Part shown: in pieces, positions 54,861-64,000 of the stretch | Position numbering within the stretch: the stretch's first letter is position 1 | How the letters are laid out: each line of letters begins with the position of its first letter | Assembly: GCA_015296075.1 (NCBI GenBank) | Contig: DVDV01000375.1 | Span: forward strand, 1-64,000 | DNA: 64,000 nt | Direction: 5' to 3' | From: Leptolyngbyaceae cyanobacterium M33_DOE_097 | GTDB lineage: Bacteria; Cyanobacteriota; Cyanobacteriia; Leptolyngbyales; Leptolyngbyaceae | Made by a program: the position numbers and the translations under genes | Notes under the pieces: model-generated | The model's input: the letters and a program-made list of their open reading frames with translations, nothing else | The model's database searches: none | Told to the model about the DNA's origin: nothing

Positions 54861-56198
54861 ATGACTACAACACCAATTGCGCCTCTGCAACAACCCAAAG
54901 ATGTTAGCCTGCACGAGATTGAGGAAGAACTCAACTCAATTTGGAATAGTCAAAGCGGCGACATGGCGACGCTAATCGCGACCCGCGCTTCAACCTTCTG
55001 CATGATCGTGTACGAGCCAGAAGAGTTTCAGCAGTTATTGGCGATCTTAGGCTTCTACTCAGGCCCGGTCGATGGCATTCATGGCCCCCTCACTAAAACG
55101 GCTGTCAATGAAGCGCAGCGGAAGTATGGGCTACACATTACCGGGCGAGTCGATCCAGATACGCTGGCCCGCTTGCGGGAAGAGGTTGCCAAACTGCCAC
55201 CGGAGCAGATGAAGATTGCTAACCCAAACTTACGTGGGTTTAGTATCAATGACGCGATCTCGGCTCAAAACCCTCGCCGCATTATCACCATCTGTCCCAT
55301 GTTGGGTGAAGACAAGGGTGTTACTGCAGAAGTATCTGCTTACTGTCCGGTGCAAAAAACCGTTGGCGATCACTTGATCTGCTCAGAGTACATCACGCTG
55401 CGCGGCACCAAAGAAGCACTCAATCGGATTGGCGACTTGGTGACATCGCTCTATATCCAAAATCTGCCTAAGTTTCTCTGGTGGAAGGCGACCCCTAACC
55501 CTGAGCAAGAGCTATTTCGGCACGTTGTTGCTGCTTGCAACTGCATCATTATGGACTCAAGCTACTTCAGCGACCCAGAGTCAGAGTTCATCAAGATTCA
55601 GGAGTTAATCGGGCCTGAAACGTCAGTGGCAGACCTCAACTGGCACCGCTTGCTGCCCTGGCAAGAGCTGACCGCTGAGACATTTGACCCACCTGAGCGG
55701 CGTTTGGCCATTTCTGAGATCGATCGCGTCACAATTGACTACGAAAAGGGAAACTCAGCGCAAGCCCTGATGTTTTTAGGGTGGATGGCAAGCCGTTTGA
55801 GCTGGGAGCCAATTTCTTACGTCGAGGAGACCGACACCTACGAGTTGAAGCACATCAAGTTTGTGAACCCTCACGGTCGCGAGATTGAGGCCGAGTTAGC
55901 CGCAATTCCGACCGCCGACTCAGGTGAAATCGTGGGTGACTTGATTGGTTTACGCTTAGCTTCGACAAACAAGGAAGCCAATTGCGGTACAATCCTATGC
56001 TCGGAGACAACGGGCTGTATGCGCATGGAGGCTGGTGGTGCGGCACAGGCCATTCGCACTGAAATGGTAACGGCCATTAACGACCAAAAAGCCGAATTCT
56101 TACTCAGTCAGCAACTGCAACGCTGGGGTCGAGAAGTTCTGTACGAAGAAAGCCTTGCTGTTGCCGTCAAAATTTTGAAATTGGCGCAGCCCCAATAG
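54861..56198 (+). CDS. opcA: OxPPCycle protein OpcA
   Basis: Allosteric partner needed for full G6PDH activity; it binds Zwf and is redox-controlled. The 445-residue protein has the OpcA middle and C-terminal part (LRGTKEALNRIGDLVTSLYI, FLWWKATPNPEQELF, ISEIDRVTIDYEKGN). Residues about 52-108 look like a peptidoglycan-binding-type module (QQLLAILGFYSGPVDGIHGP, then TKTAVNEAQRKYGL, TGRVDPDTLARL), here presumably a structural insert in a cytoplasmic protein. It follows zwf, and cobB follows after only eight bases. Confidence 0.95.
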   Translation: MTTTPIAPLQQPKDVSLHEIEEELNSIWNSQSGDMATLIATRASTFCMIVYEPEEFQQLLAILGFYSGPVDGIHGPLTKTAVNEAQRKYGLHITGRVDPDTLARLREEVAKLPPEQMKIANPNLRGFSINDAISAQNPRRIITICPMLGEDKGVTAEVSAYCPVQKTVGDHLICSEYITLRGTKEALNRIGDLVTSLYIQNLPKFLWWKATPNPEQELFRHVVAACNCIIMDSSYFSDPESEFIKIQELIGPETSVADLNWHRLLPWQELTAETFDPPERRLAISEIDRVTIDYEKGNSAQALMFLGWMASRLSWEPISYVEETDTYELKHIKFVNPHGREIEAELAAIPTADSGEIVGDLIGLRLASTNKEANCGTILCSETTGCMRMEAGGAAQAIRTEMVTAINDQKAEFLLSQQLQRWGREVLYEESLAVAVKILKLAQPQ

Positions 56199-56206
56199 CA
56201 ATTTGA

Positions 56207-57661
56207 ATGGCGCTTGTAATCGCGGGCGAGCGGAGTGGAGTTGGCAAGACAACCATCACCCTCGCTCTACTTTCTTATCTTTATAAACAAGGGTTTGCAG
56301 TGCAATCCTTTAAAGTCGGACCTGATTACATCGATCCGATGTTTCACCAGGCAGCTACAGGTCGGGCCTGTCGCAATCTTGATCCGGTGCTGACTTCTGA
56401 GGCGTATGTGCAACACTGCTTTGTCAAGCACAGTCAGACCGCTGATTACACGCTGGTCGAAGGGGTGATGGGCTTATTTGATGGGGCAGCAGCCGAGGTG
56501 CAAGCGGCTAAACAATCCCATTTCGCCCAAGAAAACGTCACGATCGCCCCAACCGCTGCCTGGGGTAGCACAGCCCACGTCGCCAAGCTGTTGCAATGTC
56601 CGATCGCCCTGGTTGTTGATTGCAGTCGCCTGTCGCACTCGGTAGCGGCGATCGTGCAGGGATATCGCTATTTTGACTCTCAGTTGCAGGTGGTGGGCGT
56701 CATCTTAAATCGGGTCGGAAGCGATCGCCATCTCGATCTGCTCCGTTCTGCGCTGGATGAGATTGGGGTACCCGTTTTGGGAGTGGTGCGGCGACAGACT
56801 GCGATCGCGATTCCGGATCGACACTTGGGGTTAGTCCCTACCGATGAACTGCCCCAACTCACAGCCCTTTTCACCGAACTCGCAGAATTAGCCGCCACCA
56901 GTTTTGATTGGGATGCTTTACTGCCGCTTTTGGCTGTCCCTCCCAAGGCGGCTACACAAGCTGAGAGTGACCAACTAGAGCTTCCGCTATTGTCAGAGCC
57001 GCCCCAACCGCCCCGTGTGCGAATTGCGATCGCCCGTGATGCGGCGTTTAACTTCTACTACCCCGATAATTTGGACTGGCTGACGCAGTTGGGAGCCGAG
57101 CTAGTTTTCTGGAGTCCGCTTACGGACTGTGAATTGCCCAATGTCGATGGGCTTTACTTAGGGGGCGGTTTCCCTGAAATGTTTGCAGCGCAACTCGCCG
57201 CGAACAAAAACGTGCGTACCCAGGTCAGGCAGGCGATTTTAGCAGGTCTTCCAACCTACGCCGAGTGTGGTGGGCTGATGTATCTGTGCGACAGCCTGAC
57301 CACCTTTGCGGGCGAGGCCTTTCCAATGGTGGGGGTGTTGCCAACCCAGGTTGTGATGGGGCAGAAGCTAACTCTCGGCTATCGACAGGCGATCGCCACC
57401 ACAAACACCAGCCTGATTACTCAGAACCAATCCCTCTGGGGCCACGAATTTCATCACTCGCACCTGACCCAACCACCTCAAGCACCGATCTTTCGCTTTA
57501 CTCACCCCCCATCCCTAACGGAAGGCTGGCAGCTCCTCAACTTACATGCGTCTTACCTGCATCTTCACTGGGGCGCAACCCCCGAAATTCCACGCCGCTT
57601 TCTGGCACAGTGCCAACAATTTCAAGCAACTCGTTTATATAACCATAGTCATCCTAGTTAG
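56207..57661 (+). CDS. cobB: Cobyrinate a,c-diamide synthase
   Basis: ATP-dependent amidation of the a and c side chains of cobyrinic acid (CobB/CbiA) in B12-type corrinoid synthesis, using glutamine. The 484-residue protein has the P-loop GERSGVGKTT near the N-terminus, DPMFHQAATGR, and a C-terminal class I glutamine amidotransferase domain with the nucleophile Cys354 in TYAECGGLMYL and a late His in LWGHEFHHS. It begins eight bases after opcA, so it is probably co-transcribed with the pentose phosphate genes, although it has no known link to them. Confidence 0.93.
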   Translation: MALVIAGERSGVGKTTITLALLSYLYKQGFAVQSFKVGPDYIDPMFHQAATGRACRNLDPVLTSEAYVQHCFVKHSQTADYTLVEGVMGLFDGAAAEVQAAKQSHFAQENVTIAPTAAWGSTAHVAKLLQCPIALVVDCSRLSHSVAAIVQGYRYFDSQLQVVGVILNRVGSDRHLDLLRSALDEIGVPVLGVVRRQTAIAIPDRHLGLVPTDELPQLTALFTELAELAATSFDWDALLPLLAVPPKAATQAESDQLELPLLSEPPQPPRVRIAIARDAAFNFYYPDNLDWLTQLGAELVFWSPLTDCELPNVDGLYLGGGFPEMFAAQLAANKNVRTQVRQAILAGLPTYAECGGLMYLCDSLTTFAGEAFPMVGVLPTQVVMGQKLTLGYRQAIATTNTSLITQNQSLWGHEFHHSHLTQPPQAPIFRFTHPPSLTEGWQLLNLHASYLHLHWGATPEIPRRFLAQCQQFQATRLYNHSHPS

Positions 57662-57682
57662 GACGAGAGCTGGCTGGGGCGC

Positions 57683-57739
57683 TCCCCACTCCCCACTCCC
57701 CTACTCCCCACGCCCCTACTCCCCACTCCCCCACTCCCA
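57683..57739. repeat. CCCCACT/CCCCTACT heptamer-type tract
   Basis: About eight units of CTCCCCA or close variants (CTCCCCT, CGCCCCT) right after the cobB stop. Same unit as the tract at 12434, and likewise just behind a stop codon. STRR-like; function unknown. Confidence 0.8.
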
Positions 57740-57769
57740 ACCTCCTAAGTCACCCGGCGACAGCTATAA

Positions 57770-59497
57770 CTAACGCAACGATCGCCGCGCCACCTGACTC
57801 AACCAATCCACCACAAAGGTCAACATCACAAAGCCCGTTAGGGTCACGGTAAGCCCCCGATAATCAAAACTGCTCAGTTGCTCGGTTAACACCCGTCCCA
57901 AACCTCCAGCACCGACTAGACCGACAATCACCGTTTCTCGCATACAAACCTCCCAACGGTAAAAACCGTAGGCAAGAAAGCGTGGCAAGGTAAGCGGCAA
58001 CACGCCATAAAGAAACACGAGAGAGGCAGGGGCACCTTGAGCTTTCAGCGCTTCCAACGGTCGCACATCCAGGTTTTCAACCACTTCCGCCTGGAGGCGA
58101 CCCAGAATACCGAGATTATGGATCCCCAGCGCGATCGCTCCTGGCAAAATTCCCGGAAAGACGAGATACAAAATCACAAGTGCCCACACTGGCGCAGGAA
58201 TGGCGCGACACACCAGCAAAATGAGCCGACTGGCGACGACTCCAGCCCAAGCACTCACTTTGTTTCCACGCGGGTTCCGATTTAGGATTCCTCCCGGTAG
58301 AAAGAAGTTTTGAGCGGCTAAAAACGACAGTACGGTGCCGCCCATTGCAGCCAGCGCGATCGCCAAGATAGACATCGCCACCGTATCCACGGCTAACCCC
58401 GGCAGTTGGGGCAACAGTGACACATCTGGTGGCCAGCCTGCCCGCCCAATTGCTTGTAGCCGTTGTCCTGTGCGAGGCGACCAGAGCTGTGTGAAATCAG
58501 CCTTGATATACCAAAAACATAGGCCACACAGCCCCAAAAAGAGCGCGATCGGCCAGCCTGCCAATAAAGGATTTTCTTGTCCGCGCGATCGCGACTCCTG
58601 CTGCAAAGGTGGCCGTTGCCGGATTGTCTGAGACTGGCGCGCCAGGTTTAAGTCGAGCCGACTGGTGCAGCCCCAGCGATGCCGTAGCCACGAGCTTGTG
58701 AAATCGACACAACCATTCAACACAATCAGCGCATAGAAAAACGTCCACAACTCCTCGTAGCGCAACGATTCCAAACTGATGCGAATTTCATTACCGAGGC
58801 CACCCGCGCCAATAAAACCCAGCAACGCCGAAGACCGGATTGAGCATTCAAATCGGTAAAAGGCGTAAGAGACTAAATTGAGCAATGCCTGGGGCAAAAG
58901 TCCGTAGAGAAAGGCACTGGCAGGCACAACACCACTATTGAGCAAGTTATGTAAAGGTTGTCGGGGCGTTTCATCGAGCAATTCGGCAAAGACTTTGGCG
59001 GTAATCGCACCAAACGGCAGGGCGATCGCCAGCACCCCCACCAGAGGATCCAGACCAAACAGCCGCACAAACAGCAGCCCCCAAATCACCTCATGAATCG
59101 CACGCGGAACGGCTAACAGACCTCGGATTCCCACCCAACTTAGGGGCATCCTACTGTCACCCCGTTGGGGAGAGACCGCCGACCACCACACTTCTGAGCA
59201 AAAAATGCCACCGATAAAACCCAGCAGCAAGGCCAGAGTTGTACCACACACCGCATAAGCCAGGGTCTTAAACGTTGCCTCCCAGGTTAAGCGCAAAATC
59301 TCGGTCGATAGAGCTGGGTGCAGGCTCGCGATCGCAAACCGCTGAAATTGCTCCCACCCGCCTGGGTTAAATAAGGACTGCCGCAAAATCCCTGCTTGCC
59401 ACAGAGCCGCCGCGATCGCGCCAAACAACAGCAAGCCCCAGCGCACAACTGGGCTAGCAAAAGGTGACATGGGTTTGGTCAATCCAGGCTGTGACAT
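57770..59497 (-). CDS. Fused PhnE-like ABC permease (phosphonate/phosphite type)
   Basis: A 575-residue membrane protein made of two PhnE-type permease halves in one chain, each with several helices and an EAA-like loop. The first half carries LRLTWEATFKTLAYAVCGTTLAL and ALLGFIGAGGLGNEIRI, and the second mirrors it with VDTVAMSILAIALAAMGGTVL and VIVGLVGAGGLGRVL. Fusion of the two permease chains is seen in some phosphonate, phosphite or phosphate-analogue importers. No PhnC ATPase or PhnD binding protein is within this window, so the system is incomplete here. Start at ATG 59497 or ATG 59470. Confidence 0.82.
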   Translation of the reverse strand: MSQPGLTKPMSPFASPVVRWGLLLFGAIAAALWQAGILRQSLFNPGGWEQFQRFAIASLHPALSTEILRLTWEATFKTLAYAVCGTTLALLLGFIGGIFCSEVWWSAVSPQRGDSRMPLSWVGIRGLLAVPRAIHEVIWGLLFVRLFGLDPLVGVLAIALPFGAITAKVFAELLDETPRQPLHNLLNSGVVPASAFLYGLLPQALLNLVSYAFYRFECSIRSSALLGFIGAGGLGNEIRISLESLRYEELWTFFYALIVLNGCVDFTSSWLRHRWGCTSRLDLNLARQSQTIRQRPPLQQESRSRGQENPLLAGWPIALFLGLCGLCFWYIKADFTQLWSPRTGQRLQAIGRAGWPPDVSLLPQLPGLAVDTVAMSILAIALAAMGGTVLSFLAAQNFFLPGGILNRNPRGNKVSAWAGVVASRLILLVCRAIPAPVWALVILYLVFPGILPGAIALGIHNLGILGRLQAEVVENLDVRPLEALKAQGAPASLVFLYGVLPLTLPRFLAYGFYRWEVCMRETVIVGLVGAGGLGRVLTEQLSSFDYRGLTVTLTGFVMLTFVVDWLSQVARRSLR

Positions 59498-59649
59498 ACG
59501 TTTGAACTGGCAAGCCCTTAAATATATCGCAGTCCAGATAGAAAGGCAGAGCGAGCGTCTTCTTTATCTTTGCTTTTTATTTGCTATGCGATCGCACCCG
59601 CTAAGCCTTAAAATTCCTGAATGGCGCGTAGAAAAACTGACGAGTAGCA

Positions 59650-60375
59650 GTGCGAAAAAAAATAATTGCTGGAAACTGGAAAATGTACAAGACTCAGGCA
59701 GAGGCACGCATGTTTCTGCACGAGTTTCGAGCTTTTTTAGAGGACACTCCTGAAGATCGCGAGGTTGTCTTGTGTGCCCCCTACACCGCTCTCATGAGCA
59801 TGTCTCAAGGGCTACACGGTAGTCGCGTGCAGCTAGGTGCCCAAAACGTTCACTGGGAAGAATGTGGTGCTTACACAGGTGAAATTTCCGCCCCAATGCT
59901 AACGGAGATTGGCGTGCGGTATGTCATCGTCGGGCACAGTGAGCGTCGGCAGTTTTTTGGTGAAACCGATGAAACGGTCAATCTGAGGCTAAAAGCCGCC
60001 CAAGCAGCGGGCATGATTCCAATTCTGTGTGTGGGCGAAACCAAAGAACAGCGCGATACAGGTGAAACCGAGTCCGTCATTTACAACCAGCTTGAAAAAG
60101 ACCTGGTTGATGTGAAGCAATCTCACTTAGTCATTGCCTATGAACCGATTTGGGCGATTGGTACGGGTGACACCTGCGACGCCAAAGAAGCCAACCGCTT
60201 GATTAAGTTGATTCGGCAACAACTTGACGATAGTAGTGTGCCGATTCAATACGGAGGTTCCGTCAAACCGAATAACATTGACGAAATTATGTCGATGCCT
60301 GAGATTGATGGTGCGCTGGTCGGGGGCGCTAGTCTCTCAGCCGAAGGCTTTTCCCGCATTGTCAACTATCAGTAA
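59650..60375 (+). CDS. tpiA: Triosephosphate isomerase
   Basis: Interconverts glyceraldehyde-3-phosphate and dihydroxyacetone phosphate for the Calvin cycle and glycolysis. The 241-residue protein has Asn9 and Lys11 ([10 protein letters not shown]), His96 (VIVGHSERR), the base Glu165 ([11 protein letters not shown]) and the phosphate loop YGGSVKPNN. It starts with GTG at 59650; the family N-terminus fits exactly there. Single gene. Confidence 0.97.
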   Translation: MRKKIIAGNWKMYKTQAEARMFLHEFRAFLEDTPEDREVVLCAPYTALMSMSQGLHGSRVQLGAQNVHWEECGAYTGEISAPMLTEIGVRYVIVGHSERRQFFGETDETVNLRLKAAQAAGMIPILCVGETKEQRDTGETESVIYNQLEKDLVDVKQSHLVIAYEPIWAIGTGDTCDAKEANRLIKLIRQQLDDSSVPIQYGGSVKPNNIDEIMSMPEIDGALVGGASLSAEGFSRIVNYQ

Positions 60376-60451
60376 TGCCAGCCAACAACGTCTCGTAAAT
60401 TGCTTTAGTACACTGAGGCGCAAATTTGCATACCATTTCTGTGCTTTGCTG

Positions 60452-60488
60452 GTCATTTGTCATTCGCAAATCACTAATGACCAATGAC
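60452..60488. repeat. Hairpin of short repeats after tpiA
   Basis: GTCATTTGTCATT pairs with AATGACCAATGAC in 12 of 13 positions around an 11-base loop. The arms themselves are tandem copies of GTCATT / AATGAC. It could act as a terminator of tpiA, but it lacks a T tract. Confidence 0.6.
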
Positions 60489-60653
60489 TGAAGCTGCAAA
60501 GGATAGACAAACTTACGCCGTAAACTACTAGCCGTTTTCTAGCGGTTTGCTGAGTTTTCCTCAATCGGCCATCTTTCTTGCCAAAGCCTACCATTCTTAA
60601 AATAGGCTCTATGGCAAGCTAGTTGGCAGGTATTGAAGCGGGAGACTTAGACC

Positions 60654-63600
60654 ATGACATCTTCAACTGGTCGTTGGCAATTTTGGATCGATCGCGGCGG
60701 CACGTTTACCGATATTGTGGCGCGTCGCCCCGATGGTTCACTCCAGGTTCACAAACTCCTCTCCGAGAACCCAGAACGCTATCGCGATGCGGCTATTCAG
60801 GGAATTCGCGAAATTCTGGGAATCCCATCCCACGCACCGCTGCCCCAAGCGCAAATCGAAGCCGTCAAAATGGGGACAACGGTAGCCACCAACGCCTTAC
60901 TGGAGCGCAAGGGCGATCGCGTTGTTTTCGTTACTACCCAAGGGTTTCGCGATGCCTTGCGGATCGGCTATCAAAATCGGCCTAATATTTTTGCACGTCA
61001 CATCGTGCTGCCAGAGCTGTTGTATGAGCGCGTTGTGGAAGTGGCAGAACGCTACACCGCTCACGGCAAAGAACTGTGCCCTGTTAATTTAGAGTTAGCC
61101 CAAACAGAGCTACAAGTCGCTTATGAGGCTGGGATCCGAGCTTGCGCGATCGCGTTTTTGCATGGCTATCGCTATCCCAAGCATGAGCAGCAAGTGGCAG
61201 AATTAGCCCGGGCGATCGGGTTTACTCAAATCTCGGTCTCACACCAGGTCAGTCCGTTGATTAAGTTCGTCAGCCGGGGCGATACGACGGTTGTTGATGC
61301 CTACCTGTCGCCCATTTTGCGGCGGTACGTCAATCAAGTCACCGCTGAGTTAAATCACAATTCTGACGCATCGGCAGCATCGGCTCGGCTATTTTTCATG
61401 CAGTCTAATGGCGGGCTGACCGACGCCCACGCCTTTCAAGGCAAAGATAGCATCCTCTCAGGGCCAGCCGGGGGCATTGTGGGGGCCGCACAAACGAGCA
61501 AAATCGCGGGTATCGAAAACATTATCAGCTTTGACATGGGTGGCACCTCAACAGACGTTGCCCACTACGCCGGAGCCTACGAACGCACATTTGAGACTGA
61601 GGTGGCCGGGGTACGCCTGCGATCGCCCATGATGTCGATTCACACGGTTGCGGCGGGAGGTGGCTCGATCTTGCAGTTTGACGGTAGCCGTTATCGAGTC
61701 GGGCCTGAATCAGCCGGGGCCAATCCGGGGCCAGCGTGCTATCGGCGCGGGGGGCCGCTGACGGTGACAGACTGTAATGTGATGCTAGGGCGAATTCAGC
61801 CAGATTTCTTTCCAGCGGTGTTTGGCTTAGAAGGTAACGAACCGCTCGACAAAGCTGTAGTTGAGCAGCAATTTTCTCAATTAGCCAGCGAGATCGCGCA
61901 TGCCACAGGTGACAATCGATCGTCCGAACAGGTTGCGGCTGGGTTTCTGGCGATCGCGGTCGAAAAAATGGCGAGTGCGATCAAAAAAATCTCAGTCCAA
62001 CGGGGCTACGATGTCACGGAATACACGCTCTGTTGTTTTGGCGGTGCCGGAGGTCAACATGCCTGCGCGATCGCCGATGCGTTGGGGATGCAGCAAATTT
62101 TGATTCATCCCTATGCGGGTGTCTTGTCGGCCTACGGCATGGGTCTTGCCGACCAGCGGTTGCTGCGCGAACGTTCGGTTGAAGCCCGACTGACAGATGC
62201 CCTCTTACCGGAACTATCCGGCTTGCTGCAAAACCTTTCTGAGGAAGCTCAGGCGAACTTAGAACAACAGGCTGGCGAAGCACTCCAGATTGAAGTTTTA
62301 CAAAAAGTTCACCTCAAATATGAAGGCACTGACTCATCCCTCGCGGTTGATTTTGGGGCGATCGCAGCGATGCAAGCCGCTTTTCGTCAGGCTCACGACC
62401 AGCGTTATGGCTTTGTCGCTGACGATAAAGCCCTCGTTGTCGAAACGATTTCGGTCGAGGTGATTGGGGTCAGCCATCCGATCAATGAGCCGACGTTACC
62501 AACTCAACGCCTCGCTCCGCTGGCACCCGTCGCAACTACTCCGGTCTACTGGGGCGATCGCTGGTTACCTACACCGATTTACCGCCGCACCGACCTCTTA
62601 CCAGGCGATCAGATTTCAGCCCCCGCGCTGATTGTCGAAGCCATTGGCACCAATGTGATCGAACCGGGTTGGCAAGCGCAGTTGAATGAATATGGTCATT
62701 TACTCGTTGTCAAAGCGGCAGATGCAACCACCACTGAATCAACGTCCACACCCACCGTTGCAGCCGCATCTCTGTCTCTCTTTGAGCAAGCCCCTGATCC
62801 GGTTTTGCTGGAGATTTTCAACCATCTGTTCATGGCGATCGCGGAGCAAATGGGCTTCACGCTACAAAACACAAGCTACTCGGTCAACATTAAAGAACGG
62901 CTCGACTTTTCCTGTGCGATTTTTGATGGTCAGGGGCAGTTGGTGGCGAATGCGCCGCATATCCCGGTTCACTTGGGGTCGATGGGCGAAAGCGTGCAAA
63001 GCTTAATTCGCGCGAAAGGCAACACACTGAAACCGGGCGATGTTTATGTTTCAAATAATCCTTACAACGGAGGCACCCATCTCCCCGATATCACCGTAAT
63101 TTCGCCTGTTTTTGCCACGGCTCAAGCCTCGGAAACTGCAACCCCACTCTTTTATGTGGCATCGCGAGGGCACCATGCTGACATCGGCGGCATCACACCC
63201 GGTTCCATGCCACCCAACAGCACCACCATTCAGCAAGAAGGGATTTTGCTGGATAACTTTCAACTGATTCAGGACGGACGTTTTCGAGTAGCGGAGTTGC
63301 TGGCGTTGCTGACCGCAGGTGAGTACCCCGTCAGAAATCCTGAGCAAAATTTGGCAGATCTGAAAGCGCAAATTGCTGCCAACGAAAAAGGAATTCAAGA
63401 ACTTCAACGCATGGTGCAACACTTTGGGCTAACTACGGTGCAAGCTTACATGCATCATGTCCAGGCAAATGCCGAAGCCGCCGTGCGTCAGGTAATCGCG
63501 ACGCTTCCAGAGGGGAGTTTTCGCTATCCAATGGATGACGGCACCCAAATCGTGGTTCATGTTTCGATTAACCGAAGCGATCGCTCAGCCACGATTGACT

Positions 63601-64000
63601 TTACGGGCACCTCACCCCAACAAGCAGGAAACGCAAATGCCCCACTTGCCATCTGTAAAGCGGCCGTTCTCTACGTGTTTCGCACGTTGGTCGAAGCCGA
63701 CATTCCCCTCAATGCTGGCTGTCTCAAGCCCTTGACGATCATCGCTCCCACAGGCTGTTTGCTCAACCCGACCTACCCTGCTGCGGTGGTGGCAGGAAAC
63801 GTAGAAACCTCACAAGCCATTACAAATGCTCTCTACGGGGCTTTAGGAGTGCTGGCGGCAGGCCAGGGCACAATGAATAACTTCACCTTTGGCAACGAGC
63901 AATATCAGTATTACGAAACCATTTGTGGGGGTTCGGGGGCAGCAGCCACCTTTGATGGCACTGATGCGGTTCATACCCACATGACCAACTCTCGCCTCAC
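60654..64000 (+). CDS. oplAH: 5-oxoprolinase (ATP-hydrolysing), fused HyuA-HyuB type, cut by window end
   Basis: Cleaves 5-oxoproline to glutamate with ATP, recovering glutathione breakdown products and spontaneous pyroglutamate. The frame is open from ATG 60654 to the last base (1115 codons and counting). The N-terminal part is HyuA-like: [34 protein letters not shown], and the ATP-binding [13 protein letters not shown]. From about residue 705 the HyuB-like part begins ([17 protein letters not shown]), with [15 protein letters not shown] and the [10 protein letters not shown] metal site. The fusion and length agree with eukaryote-type OplAH of about 1200-1250 residues, so only about 100 residues are missing. 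Confidence 0.93.
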   Translation, partial: MTSSTGRWQFWIDRGGTFTDIVARRPDGSLQVHKLLSENPERYRDAAIQGIREILGIPSHAPLPQAQIEAVKMGTTVATNALLERKGDRVVFVTTQGFRDALRIGYQNRPNIFARHIVLPELLYERVVEVAERYTAHGKELCPVNLELAQTELQVAYEAGIRACAIAFLHGYRYPKHEQQVAELARAIGFTQISVSHQVSPLIKFVSRGDTTVVDAYLSPILRRYVNQVTAELNHNSDASAASARLFFMQSNGGLTDAHAFQGKDSILSGPAGGIVGAAQTSKIAGIENIISFDMGGTSTDVAHYAGAYERTFETEVAGVRLRSPMMSIHTVAAGGGSILQFDGSRYRVGPESAGANPGPACYRRGGPLTVTDCNVMLGRIQPDFFPAVFGLEGNEPLDKAVVEQQFSQLASEIAHATGDNRSSEQVAAGFLAIAVEKMASAIKKISVQRGYDVTEYTLCCFGGAGGQHACAIADALGMQQILIHPYAGVLSAYGMGLADQRLLRERSVEARLTDALLPELSGLLQNLSEEAQANLEQQAGEALQIEVLQKVHLKYEGTDSSLAVDFGAIAAMQAAFRQAHDQRYGFVADDKALVVETISVEVIGVSHPINEPTLPTQRLAPLAPVATTPVYWGDRWLPTPIYRRTDLLPGDQISAPALIVEAIGTNVIEPGWQAQLNEYGHLLVVKAADATTTESTSTPTVAAASLSLFEQAPDPVLLEIFNHLFMAIAEQMGFTLQNTSYSVNIKERLDFSCAIFDGQGQLVANAPHIPVHLGSMGESVQSLIRAKGNTLKPGDVYVSNNPYNGGTHLPDITVISPVFATAQASETATPLFYVASRGHHADIGGITPGSMPPNSTTIQQEGILLDNFQLIQDGRFRVAELLALLTAGEYPVRNPEQNLADLKAQIAANEKGIQELQRMVQHFGLTTVQAYMHHVQANAEAAVRQVIATLPEGSFRYPMDDGTQIVVHVSINRSDRSATIDFTGTSPQQAGNANAPLAICKAAVLYVFRTLVEADIPLNAGCLKPLTIIAPTGCLLNPTYPAAVVAGNVETSQAITNALYGALGVLAAGQGTMNNFTFGNEQYQYYETICGGSGAAATFDGTDAVHTHMTNSRL

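Noticed and set aside
57683-57739. Tandem units considered as a CRISPR array
   Set aside because: Units are seven bases with no spacers, so this is a simple heptamer tract.
1-64000. Search by eye for rRNA, tmRNA, Yfr1-type small RNA core, CRISPR and phage genes
   Set aside because: None recognised; the Yfr1 core ACTCCTCACAC was not found in the spacers I read. A covariance-model search would be needed to exclude RNA genes.

Overview
The window is a 64 kb piece of a cyanobacterial chromosome. The evidence is the gene content (petN, acsF, raf1, cp12, gap2, glpX, opcA, hemL, Ycf33/DUF751 and Ycf52-type proteins), the very frequent HIP1 octamer GCGATCGC in genes and spacers, and spacers full of short hairpin repeats and CCCCACT-type heptamer tracts. 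The style (medium GC, many miniature repeats, CYP110-like P450) suggests a filamentous lineage, but genus cannot be read from this window. I recognised no rRNA, tRNA, CRISPR array, prophage or full-length insertion sequence.

Layout. 1-7250: a Fur-like palindrome and the 29-codon petN, small membrane proteins, argB, an ABC ATPase, clpP, a pheophytinase-like hydrolase, a GNAT enzyme and trpD. 7371-14720: cofactor, tetrapyrrole and Calvin-cycle block with coaX-hemA, glpX, cp12, a sugar-ABC ATPase, ald and gap2. 15113-20466: nadD, a long AT-rich spacer, murC-murB, a YbaB/EbfC protein and a low-molecular-weight phosphatase. 20467-29630: a repeat-rich spacer with the first MITE, an outer-membrane-type protein, acsF, a TM2 protein, lpxD, rlmD, a sugar transferase and raf1. 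29527-32650: accessory region with a second MITE, a run of tiny DUF4278-type genes (one frameshifted, one divergent), an isochorismatase-like hydrolase and another MITE family. 33019-42869: surE, P450, orphan Dam-type methylase, DUF751-rbfA, a RodZ-like protein, a NagZ-type GH3, a GT4 and a translationally coupled pair of unknown genes. 42960-51366: an MtrA-like/thymidylate-synthase fusion, a third MITE copy, a hydrolase, an ACT-like protein, a Ycf52-type GNAT, dxs and hemL. 51818-64000: tal-zwf-opcA-cobB, a fused PhnE-like permease, tpiA and a 5-oxoprolinase gene that runs off the right edge.

How the genes fit together. Carbon metabolism dominates: GlpX, Gap2, TpiA and Raf1 serve CO2 fixation, CP12 is the redox switch on GAPDH and phosphoribulokinase, and Tal, Zwf and OpcA serve the oxidative pentose phosphate route used in the dark. 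HemA, HemL and AcsF are chlorophyll/heme steps, Dxs feeds phytol and carotenoids, and the GNSIGG hydrolase may recycle chlorophyll. MurC, MurB, the GH3, LpxD and the RodZ-like protein concern the envelope.

Most unusual features: a three-copy MITE family, two copies of which have apparent target duplications; a second dispersed repeat in two inverted copies; the DUF4278 micro-gene array with a +1 frameshift; the MtrA-like/ThyA fusion; a Fur-type palindrome upstream of petN; and a duplicated PH-like membrane protein coupled by ATGA overlap to an unknown small gene. I did not find a clear, wholly new multi-gene system; the DUF4278 array and the coupled pair are the best candidates for something undescribed.
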